Assembly: GCF_019097595.1 (NCBI RefSeq)
Contig: NC_080712.1
Location: forward strand, 21,944,646 to 22,008,645
Direction of reading: 5' to 3'
Source of the DNA: Hemibagrus wyckioides
Lineage: Eukaryota > Chordata > Actinopteri > Siluriformes > Bagridae
Length of the DNA stretch: 64,000 bases
Below, one piece after another: positions 25,001 to 36,765 of this stretch; within the stretch, counting starts at the first letter, position 1; each line of letters begins with the position of its first letter. The notes beneath the pieces are model-generated. The model had not been told where the DNA came from, did no database searches, and saw only the letters and a program-made list of their open reading frames with translations. Both the position numbers and the translations under genes were made by a program.

Positions 25001-28000
25001 CAGCCTGTCTCTGGCTTGAGCCCTGAGGCTGGAGTGGTTCTTGGTAAGCAGGCCACTCCTGCCGTGGTAAAGTGGTAGCCCCTAACTGCATGGGTTCAAA
25101 CAGGGCCTCTGATGGTTCAAGGGCCCCAGAGGAGGCTAGGTGTCCCCGCCTGTAAGCACGTCTCTGCTGGGCTTCCCTGTTTGACTGGCGCTCTAACCGC
25201 CTTTCCTGGAGACGATTGTCCAGGCATATAGCAAGCTCATACAAGGTCTCCAGGTCATCGGGAGGGTCTTGAGCTGCCAGCTCATCTTTAAACTCCTCCG
25301 AAAGTCCCTGCACATAAGCCTCCTGGAAGGCTTGCTCGTTCCAGCCCGAACTAGCTGCCACAGTCCGAAACTCAATGGTGTATGCAGCCACAGAGCGGGT
25401 GCCTTGGCGTATCCGAAGGAGAGAAGAGGTCAGGCCCCTTTCTCTGGAGGGGTGATCAAAGGTATTTCGTAGGGCTGCAATAAAGGTGTTGACAGTGGGA
25501 TGATCGTCCAGGCAATATTGCCAAACTGCAGTTGCCCAAGCTAGGGCTTTACCAGTCAGGAGGGCAATCATATGAGCTATCTTTGATTTCTCTGCTGGAA
25601 ATTGGGAAGGCTGCATCTCAAATACTAGAGAGCACTGTAAAATGAATCGGTTGCAACCCCCGGGCTGCCCAGCATAGGGCTGAGGGGAAGGCAAGCGTGT
25701 TTCAGCATGGACAGAATTGACTGGTTCTGCCAGTGCAGGTTGGGAGGTCCTGCTCTGGGCACCACTAGCAGCAGGGGCACCCTGGGGCTGCAAAAGGCCC
25801 TGTATGTGCTTTAGCTACTCTGAGATTCCCTGGACCTCATTAAATAAAGCAGTCAGGGCCTGCTCATGTTTGCCAAGAGTTGTGGCTTGACCTGCCACAA
25901 CCTGCCCTATCCGCTCCAGGCCGGCTGATTCACGTTCTGGTGCGGACATACTGTTACGGGGAAGAAGGGCTCAGCACTAAGTGAGGGGGTGAGCACTGAG
26001 CTAGACCCGTTACCCAAATGGATGAAAGCAGATGGAAAATTCGATCAGGGAGCCGGGCAGAATAATGAGCAGAAATAGGCAAACAAAAATACAAACCTAA
26101 GAAACTGTCCGAAGCGGGACGTGAACCAAGGAGATTCAACGACACACTGGCCTGCCCAACACGCTACCTGCTATGCCATCAGGCCATATAAGCTAAACGG
26201 GGATTGGTGTAATAAAGGTGGGTTGGGAAGGCGTCAGACAGTGCACACAGACCCTACAAGATTTGCCTAAGCAGGCACTCGCGACATTACAGTAGGATAA
26301 CATTTGTGAGAAAGAGTGTCAGGATGAGAAAATTAAATGATAAATTCTCTGGTCAAATACTTTCGATAGCACTAGCCAAAAATTAGGACTACCTTGAGTC
26401 AGTAGTGTCCTGTATTCACTGCATTAATGTAAGACCAACTTTACCAAGTTCTTTTTATGTTAATATGGCTACCACACTGAGTGTAAAGCACTATACAATT
26501 CATATTACAGCCAGTAACTAGTTCAGAAAGATTCTCAGTCAATACTGATCACTGACAAGAGACATCCAAAGACACCCTCTGACACAGAAAGGCTGATGAA
26601 ATCACACACCTGCTGTCCCAGCCAGTTCCATAATGACATTGTCAGCTCCTTTGGTGTAGACCACCACCTGGCTGGTGAGTGGATGACATACCACTACTGA
26701 CATTGTCTTGCGGACGGAGTGGAAGGGCAGTAAGTGAAGCAGTGGCACAGTGAGTGGCCCGGTGCCTGGCAGGGCAACCAGCAGCTGCTCTGGGGACCTG
26801 CCCAGCAGAGTGCAGCCGTATGCCTTTGCAGCCTGCACCAGTGCAGCCTCATCCGGGCTCTCTGCCTCATATAGCAACTCCTCTTCTTCCTCTTTATCAT
26901 CATCTTCTTCTTTATTATCTTCATCACAGTCTTGTTCCGAGACCTCTATGTGGTGTTGCTGTTGAGGCGTGATGGCAGGGCTGGGTGACGGAGTGTTTGT
27001 AGGTGTGTGTTGAGGCGTATTGTGACTGTTACGGCCGAGAGAAAAGAACCTCCTGGTGTGGCCAGGAGGGCTGTCCGTGCTCTCAATGGGAGACATTGAA
27101 AAGCGAGGACGACTCAATTTCTGCAAAAGAGTCTTCATTTCCTCCAGAGAGCGTAAAGGAGTGCGAGCCACTGGTGTCTTCACCTGAAGCAATCACATAA
27201 GAACAGTTTCATAAGCTTGTAATTCATATTATAACTCATGTACTCTAAGAGGAATAACTGAAAATGACACCACTAATCAACCTCTTTCAGAATCTGGAAG
27301 TAATCTACACATTAAAACCACAGGACAATAATTAGAAATCGTTTATTCACAAGCCAAGTGTTTCAGACTTGCATAAGAACCACTCCTGTTGAGTTGTTTG
27401 TACAAAAAATGAAATTTGATATATAAAAAAAGTGTAGGTGTCTAACAAGATTCAGGGAATTCAGTGCTAAACCAGACTCATGCTGTTTAATTAACTGAAG
27501 ATGTGGTAAGCCTATAAAGCTTATAAAGTACAATAGGAAAACAAATAAAATGTAAAAATAAAAACTGTGTTTATTACCCAGCTTTAATTCAGCACATTAG
27601 ACAATAACTACTTGTTCTTTGTGAGCTGAATTTTTTTATTGCAAATGAAAAGCTATTTTGATACATATGACAAACATGTCACCATTTTGCATACAGTTAC
27701 CCCAATCAGGAGCAGTCAGACCTTTTTAGTGGCACTTTTTGTTCACATGATATTGTTGAGCTGACAGATTTTTGTAAGGGTAAATTTGTTTCTCCATCAG
27801 ATATGTGTCAAGCTCAGAATGTCTCCAGCTTAATCATTTGTAGCTTTTCCCATTTCCAATAGGCCCACTGTCTTCTTCTTGTTTTCTATCGCTAATTTTA
27901 TTTACATTTTAGACTGACTGCGGCTTGAACTGAAAAAGTTTGGGAAACTTGGTTTTCAGGTTTCTCTGGCACAGCCATAGCAAGATCTCAAAAGCTGTAA

Positions 28001-31000
28001 ATGATATGGCTAAACTGTATTTTGGCACCTTTAGATTTACAGGTGACAAAAGAGGAAGCATTTTAGCAGAGAATAATAGAGACGGTGTACTGTGTAGTGT
28101 ATTGTGCGGCTTGTACCACGTGACGTGGCTGACTGGGGGAGGAAACCACCACAGTGTTGCAGACAGCCAGGGCAAGGAAGAAGTCTAAGATGTGTGAGAG
28201 TTCTGAGGCATCATACTTAATAGAAGAGCACCGAGGAAACGAAAGGGCTCGCAGCTTTTCATGCAGCTCCACATCTGGAATCACTGCACACTCCTGAGAA
28301 AGATGGACATAAATACATATTCAAACAGAAACACAATCAAACACACATGTGAATATATAAAGATATGTTGGTTCTGTTTCAGTTTTCCAGTATTTACCAT
28401 GGCACTGCTAAAAGCCCCAGCTACGTGACGGTTGAGTGTGCTATGTGGCGAGTGTGTGTCAGAAGCAGCAGTAAGGGTGTTGAGGGATACAGAGCTGCGG
28501 TTGCAACTGAGAGACTTTCTGGAGCTAGAACGCAGCGCGAGTGTCCGATCAGGTTGGCCTGCAACCTGCTCCTCATACTGCTCCATAGCTTTTGCTGGAG
28601 GATACATACACAAAAGACCACACACACACACACAGAATATAATGCACATAGGGGTCAACTTTGTATTGAGCAGTGTTGTATAAAGTACCCAAAAGCCACA
28701 CTTGAGTAAAAGTACAGGTATTTTGTTAGAAAATGACTCAAGTAAAAGTTAAAGTCAACCATTATAATTCTACTTGAGTAAAAGTCTTAAAGTATCTGAA
28801 ATAAACTGTACTTAAGTATCAAAAGTAGTATTTTCATGAATGTATTCAAGTATGGAAAGTAAAAGTAGAAGTAAATTAATAAAAAAGCAAGACCGTAATA
28901 ATTTAGAGAATTATGAATTTTATTCTGTACTGCTTTCTTTCTTAAAGTTCTCAATAAGTGCACCACCAAAAAATAAGTCTTGCATGAAAGAAAGAAGAGG
29001 TCTTTAGAAATGTATTGTAATGACGTGTACAGTATCAGTGTTTCCATACATGTGCACTTGTAACTAAGGCCATGTCCACACATAGCCAGGGATTTTTAAA
29101 AAGGGAGATTTTTCTCAGCGTTTTGGCCTTTAGTCCACATGCTAATGCAGTTTGAGGTCGTTGAAAACTGAGCTTTTGGAAAACTCCTTCCAAAGTAAAG
29201 ATTTTCCAAAACTCTGTTTTCAGTGGTGTTGTGTAGACAGGGGAAACGGAGATTTTGACGAATTGTCATCACTGTCTGTGTGCCGGTCTCCTTGATTTGA
29301 CGTCAGCTTTGTTTATGAAGATATTTTGTGCAATAGCAGACTTACGTAAACTACTGACTGTATCAATGTTATTTACTGCACTTTTTTACATGCGTGCACA
29401 TACACGCGCAGTTACTCACACATTACGTTCATGAACAGAGGGCCGGAATGTAATACGAAGCTCACTGCTGCTACATACAAAACTCCGACAACACACACAG
29501 CGATGGCGGTTTTGGACGAGACCCGGTCGGACTTCTACATTATATAGCATGTCAAGGGCATTGCTTTCCCTCGACGCGCCATTGTTGTTAAACTACCAGA
29601 ACCGGCAATAAAGTTTTGTCTAGGCTTCTGATTGGCTAGGCATGCTCCTGACAGCACTTAACAGGGCGTTTTGCATTTTCATGTGGACAAAGATATCTTT
29701 AACACGTAGGTCGTGTGGACAGAATAAAAAAAAAACCAAGAAAAATCTCTGTTTTTAAAAATACCCAGCTACATGTGGACATAGCCTAAAGTCATCACTA
29801 ACCACAAAGTTCCTTTACCGCAAATTTAGACGCAGGTGTTTTGTAGTAACGAAAATGCCGAACAGAAAATGAATTGGAGTAAAAGTATAGAATTTGTTTC
29901 AAAAATGTAGTGAAGTAAAAGTAAAAGTTGACAGAAATATAAAAACTCAAGTAAAGTACAAAAACTCTCAAAAAATACTTAAGTACTGTAACAAAGTAAT
30001 TTTACTTCGTTACTTTACACCACCGGTATTGAGCAGTTCATAAACTGCTCATTTCTTTGACTTTTCAACCACAGCTGTCTCTAAAGTTCACACAGAATAA
30101 TACACGACTGGAAAAAGACCAGGTGTCCAGTTTTGGTGAGCCAGTCTGGCCATTCTCCTCTTACCACTGCCACCAACAAGGCATTTCTGCCCACAACATT
30201 CTGTATAAACTCTAGACGCAGCTGTTGGTGAAAATCCCAGGAGATCAGCAATTCTTTGTTTTAATATTTAGTAGTGTACATGGTGAAGTGTTATTTTTGG
30301 ATGTTAGATATGTACATACAGTCAGGCATTTACAAGCCACAGCTATTTTGCAGGTGCGGATTTAATTTTTTGTCATAATGGCAACTCTTTGTGATGCCAA
30401 TAAAGCATGTTTCCTTTACACAACAAGTAAGCTACTGATATGTGTACACATGACTGCGTTACTCAACAGTTCCTCTTGTCACTTTTATTCAGAGGTGTTG
30501 TGGCCTCGTTAATAGAATGCCCTCAGGCCACAGAAGTCCAAACATAACAGTATTTATCCAGTTTGGAAAAAGAAAGGTTAAGTTCCCTAAATGTAATAAT
30601 TCCTGCTAAATATTTTGTAATCAGTAAAGCATACTGAAATGCCATTAAAAAGGTCATATTTGAATGTTGGACAGTGCTAGTACAAGTCATTTGTAGTATA
30701 GACAAACCAGTGAAGAAAAGTAGTTGAAGTAGTTTAGCAAGCTCAAACAAAAGAACAGCCACAGGGAAACGTTTGTTGTATAATCAGAACGAGATGAAGT
30801 GATGGGCAAAACTCACCATGTTCATTATGAGGATATTCCTTGCCGGCGACAGTGCACCGACGAAACAGCATGCGGTTTTCTGTGAGGGTTCCTGTCTTAT
30901 CTGAGAACAAGTACTGGATCTGTCCCAGATCCTCAGTGATATTCAGAGCCCTGCACTGTATACCAGTATCCAGCCTGGCATTATACAGATCCAGATCATT

Positions 31001-31358
31001 CTGGATAAAATAGATCTGCCCTAATTTCACTATTTCTATAGACACGTACAGAGAAATGGGAATGAGAACCTGAAACACAGAGGTACAGATAGATGCGCAT
31101 ATGAGTAGGTGGGAAACCTGAGACTTGTGTTAAATTGAAGAAGCCCTGTTTTGCACAGTATGAAGAGCAGTTCAGACATGTAAGAAGAACAGAAAAACAG
31201 CACAGTGGACTATTTCAAACAAGGAATGATAATGTGTTATGGTTAATAAAACAATAATATTTACAGATGTTTATTTGAAATTAAATGTTTTTTAATTTAT
31301 TCTGGTCAGAACATGAGGTGGGTCTAGACCCTGGAAAGGAACAACTGTCCATTGCAGT

Positions 31359-31391
<33 letters not shown>

Positions 31392-32978
31392 TACTCACAA
31401 AAAGTTAAGGATATTCGGCTTTTGGGTGAAATTTCAGGATGCACCTAAAATGCACTATAACCTTTACAGAATCAGAATCAGAAAAGGTTTTATTGCCAAG
31501 TACAGCAAATGGTCAGCAAAGAGCACTTTACAGTACTAGAAATTTGGTGAACTTAATTTGACCTTCTCTACACTTTTGAATGCACATGTCCAACTGTTCA
31601 GTGTTTCAGTACTTTTTGCATAACTTGCTGTTCTCTAACAAGGTGCGTAACGGCAAAATTCACAACTGGTGTTTGATCCATGAATCAACCAATAAATCTT
31701 CTGGTTCAATTAGAATTGGTATTTAAACAGTCCTCTTCATCATGCTGTTCACATTTTGACATCATGAGACCAAGACCACACCTAACAGTTGATCAACAGG
31801 ACCTCGCCATTGTGAGGCTTCAGACAGGATATTCTAAGAGGGAAGTGGCCACTGAGCTTAGAGTGCCATCAGTGTCATCAGCAGGTTGCGACAGAGATAC
31901 AAAGAGACTGGAAGAGTCACAGAAAGGCATAGAATTGGATGTCCTTTGGCCACATCCCATGTTGATGACCGCTTCATTGTGAACAGTGCCCTGCAGAACC
32001 GGATGATGAATGCCACTCAACTCCAGGCACATTTAAGGGAGGTGAGAGGCACCCAAGTGTCACGTCAGACCATTCGAAACCGTTTACATCAGTGGGGTCT
32101 GCGTGCTAGACAACCTGCAAGGGTACCTGACCACACCACCAGGCACAGGCATCGGGCCAGGGAGCATTTACACTGGACGAGGGACCAGTGGGCCTCAGTG
32201 CTGTTCTCTGATGAAAGTCAATTCACGGTGAGCAGAAATGATGGCCGCCAACGATGTTGGGGACGTCAAGGAGAGCGCTATGCATCAGCCACTGTTGTGG
32301 TGGTGTTACAGTCTGGGCAGGTGTGTCTACTCAATACAGAACTGCCCTACATCTTGTGAATGGTACAGTGACAAGCCAATACTACTTGAATAACATCATT
32401 AATCCAGTCATTGTGCCCCTGCATAAACAACACAGCCCTAATTTCATCTTCATGGACGACAATGCTCCGGCTCATCGAGGTCGCATCATTAGGGAACGGC
32501 TGCTGGAGGCTGGGGTACCTCAGATGGAGTGGCCTGCACTTTCTCCAGACCTGAATCCCATAGAAAACCTATGGGATCAGCTGAGTCGCCGTGTAGAGGC
32601 TCGTAACCCTGCACCCCAGAACCTCAATGACATGAGGGCCGCCCTTCAAGAAGAGTGGAATGCCATGCCTCAGCAGACAATAAGTCGACTCGTGAACAGC
32701 ATGAGACATCGTCGTTAAGCTGTAATTGATGGTCAAGGGCACATGACAAATTATTGAGACACTGACATTTTTTTGTTGTGGTATACACACTACTGTTGTT
32801 GGCTTTTGTTTCAATAAATTGTCTGAGATGAGGAAATCACCATTGAAATTTAAATGCCCTACTTTCATGATATAATATCACTGTAGCAACTTTTAACTTT
32901 TTGTGAGTAGTGTATAATATAATATAATTATAGTGTATAGTGAGTAGTGTATAATATAATATAATATATTATATATAT

Positions 32979-33066
<88 letters not shown>

Positions 33067-33783
33067 TAGGGGAAATGTAGCAAATTCATTATCATTATGT
33101 TCTTGGAAAAGTGGGGAAAAAATGTAGAGAATGCCGCATAGACATGAGGAAAACACAAAAAACTCTGCACAGTCAGTGTTATGAAGACACTGATGTATAA
33201 ACAAAGAGAATTCTTATGGATGGTTACTTCAAGCATCCATAAATCGAAGCACCATATTTCCTATGGCCTGTGTAAAAAAGAGGTAAGAAGCAGATGAAGA
33301 AATGCGATGAACAGGTAAGGTGGTGTTTGTGATGATATTACAGATACACACCTGCAGAACAATGATCATAGTCCAGAACATGTAGAAGCCAGCAAGAGCT
33401 GGGTGTGTGCCATCTGAGATCATAAAGACTGGATCCTTCAGGCCGCTCAGCCATACACCATGTCCTATTTTAAAACCAACATCAAACATGTTTTAATAAG
33501 GTAGATATCAATAAGGAAGTAACCTCACCCAGAACAATTAGACATCACTCTTGTTTTGCTAATGCAGGGTATGTATTAAATATCAAAGTATTAAATATGT
33601 ATGTGTGTTGGGTGTGAGTGTGTGTTCGTTCTTACCTACAGCAGAAGTAACGCACATGAGCAGTAGTAACACAACACTCCAAATAATGTCCATGTTGAGT
33701 TTACGCTCCAATTTACTTCGCTTATAGCGCGGGCCACTATTATTTTGCATTGCTTTTGTCTCATGACCTGCACACACACACAC

Positions 33784-33827
<44 letters not shown>

Positions 33828-34128
33828 TTAAGCCATTTAAATAATCCATGTTTCCCACTGTACAAGAAGAAGAATTCATGTTCTCATCAGCATATTGAAT
33901 TATGATTATTTCATGCACTGTACCTGCATAGACCACAATGCCAATCACCGTCTCAGTGTTCCTCACTGTACAGCTCCTCAGCAGGAGATTTTCATTATGT
34001 AATCCCACACGTACTTTATCAGGGTGCTCCCTGAAACACACACAGTCCCATTTGTTAAGAGCAAGCAGACAAAAAATAAATAAATAAATAAATAGTAATA
34101 ATAAAAAAATAAATAACAACACAACAAC

Positions 34129-34210
<82 letters not shown>

Positions 34211-36692
34211 CAGGCATTTTAAAACCTTGTCTGCTGGCACCAGACTGTCTCTGCTGTGTTGATAATAAGACAGTTCATTATGGATCATAGTTACCAAAAT
34301 AGTTCAGCAAAAGCATTTATTCACTGTTTAAGGAAGTCGCACTTAACCTAGCAAGGTTCTAGAAATCTGAAAATATGCAGGCTGACTGTTTTTACCATCC
34401 ATTTATGCTAAACTGGCTTCTTACTCAACATGATCTTGGAAGACTGCCTAACTAAGATTAGGAAATAAAGAAAAAACATGTATTAAACACCAGAAGCAAT
34501 CATACCTCTTCTAAAAAGAATATTTTCTCACCCTAGCACTGCCACTTTACCTAAATATTTAAAACAAGCGTTTATCAAAACACTGATTAAAACCTAGAGT
34601 TAGGTCAAAAAATAACAAAACCTCAACCTGACAAAAAGCTTGAACCCCATCAGCTTTCTAACTAAAGGCCAATATTAAACCTTCTTATTTAACTTCTTAT
34701 CTGCAAAATTCTAGAAGAGGTTGTAGTAGAGCAGCTACGTTCTGACTTACATAGACATAACATTCATGAAATGTATCAGTTAGGATTTAGGCCTTATTAT
34801 AGCTCAGAGACAGCACTAGATAAAGTGGTAAATTACCTAATTCTGGCTTCTGATCAAGATTGTGTTTTCTTGCTGGCTTTGCTTGGGTTTTAGTGGAGCT
34901 TTTGACACCAATGGTCATACTATTCTCCATGATAGGTAAGAAAGTGTTCTTTGAGTTAAGGGAGCAGCCCTCTGCAGGCTCAGGGCTTAGGTGACTGATT
35001 GTTTATAGATGGTTACTGGTAACTTCTCTATGCATACCAAGGTTGGTGTTCTGCAAGGTTCTGTTTTAGGCACTGCTTTTTTCTTTATATATGCTATTTC
35101 TGGGTACAATTCATAAACATGGTATTAGCTTCCACTGTTAGAGATTAATTCAAGCTGTTGTTACCTCTAGTTTGGATTATAATAATACTGCATAGTCTGC
35201 ATGTTCAGATAAGCTACACCCACACCAATCATATCAACACTACATAGGCTTCCAGACAAATATTGCATTGATTATAAAATATAACTATTCACCTATAAAG
35301 CACTAATTGGTCTCACTATGCAGTACCAAAATTTGGTCTTTTATGACCTGCCATGCCTACTTTGAACAAAAGGTGCAGGCTATTTTTTGGCACCTCAAAT
35401 TCTGAAGGATACAGCAGGGGACTTTCATGCTTTCACTCAGGTTTGTTAACTGTGGAGTGGCTGGCTGCTTTATGCCCCAGGGTGCCCTCATGTCTGTTTC
35501 ACCTTTAGGTTCTCCCTTTTAATTAAGCTGTCATAGCTAGTCTTGCTGGAGTCCCTGCTACACTTCACACAAAATGTATGTTGTACATGATAACAAGCAT
35601 ACCAAATAATTGGTGTTTGTCCCTCTCTCTTTCTGTCTGTCTCTCTGTCAAGCGGAACAAGCTACTCCTCAGATACCAGTTATCCTGACCCCTTCTGCTC
35701 ACCACACCTGCCTGATCCATCTTGATGGCCTACTTCTGGTTGGGGTTCATGGGATCGCTGTGGATAGTATCACTAAGAAACCATTAAGATGGCTTTATGA
35801 CTGCAATTACAAAGAACTGATCTGACAACAAAATAAATGTCATGTTAAAACAAGAATGAACTTCTTGGTTCCGCAATTATGACCATATTGTACATAGTTA
35901 CTGTAGAACAGAAATTATTTAGAATCGCGCTATTTGGTGTCACTGAAATTATATTCTTTAGGCCACACTCACATGTAGCCTCTAAAACGTCTCAGATCAT
36001 CATTTGGGTTTTCACACTCAATGCGACTGCTGAAGTTCTCTGGAGTAAATTCTGTTCCCTGAGGCAGAAACACACACACATACACACACACACACACATA
36101 CACACTTCTTGTGATATTTCAATTAAGTCATTGTCATTAAAGAGGAAAAGCAAACACTACGGATAGTGTCTTACTTGTTGTGGCAGGTCTTTCACCACCT
36201 GTCTCTGTTTAAGGTTGGTTTCTCCATCCAAATTGGCAGTCTCAATGTGACACACTCCATTTGAGTCAGATGAGTGGAGCAGCACCATGTCAGCAGGTAT
36301 GATCTCATTACAGCATAACTGTATCACATCTCCCACACACACATCGGCCCAGCGCCTCTCCACATAGCGGCGTTGTTTACTGCAACACAAAGAAATATTT
36401 GTAGCATGAGCAGTGTGTCAGAAATGCATTCTATACATACAACATAAATACACATAAAATATAAATCTTCTTTCGGCTGCTCCCTACGTGTGTGAGGGGT
36501 CACCACAGCAGACCAACTGGTCCACACATCAACTTGGCACAGGTTTTACACCAGATGCCCTCCCTGACACAACCCTCCCATTTTATCCGGGCTTGGGACC
36601 GGGCATATATATATATATATAAAGAAACCTATATATATATATAAGAAACCTACCACTGAGCCACCAGTGCCCCTAAAGCATAAATACACATA

Positions 36693-36765
<73 letters not shown>

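Larger units (their letters stand above)
21408..26291 (-). mobile_element. Ty3/gypsy LTR retrotransposon with chromodomain (chromovirus), defective
   Basis: The element lies in atp10d intron 12 in the gene's own orientation. Terminal repeats are 21408-21740 (3' LTR) and 25952-26291 (5' LTR), each TG...CA, flanked by a perfect 5-bp target duplication GTAGG (21403-21407, 26292-26296). Order on minus: gag, protease, reverse transcriptase, RNase H, integrase, chromodomain. The gag ATG is only two bases inside the 5' LTR; no typical tRNA primer site is evident, as in self-priming Tf1/sushi elements (inference). Coding is broken: a stop in gag at 25817-25815, a stop in pol at 23670-23668 and changes of reading frame in the RNase H part. 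It cannot move on its own. Confidence 0.95.

Noticed and set aside
33978..34297. Long open frames on minus with poly-Leu or poly-Tyr
   Set aside because: They are translations of the (TAA)n microsatellite.
35610..35825. Open frame on plus
   Set aside because: It lies in the tail of a LINE remnant and lacks splice or start context.
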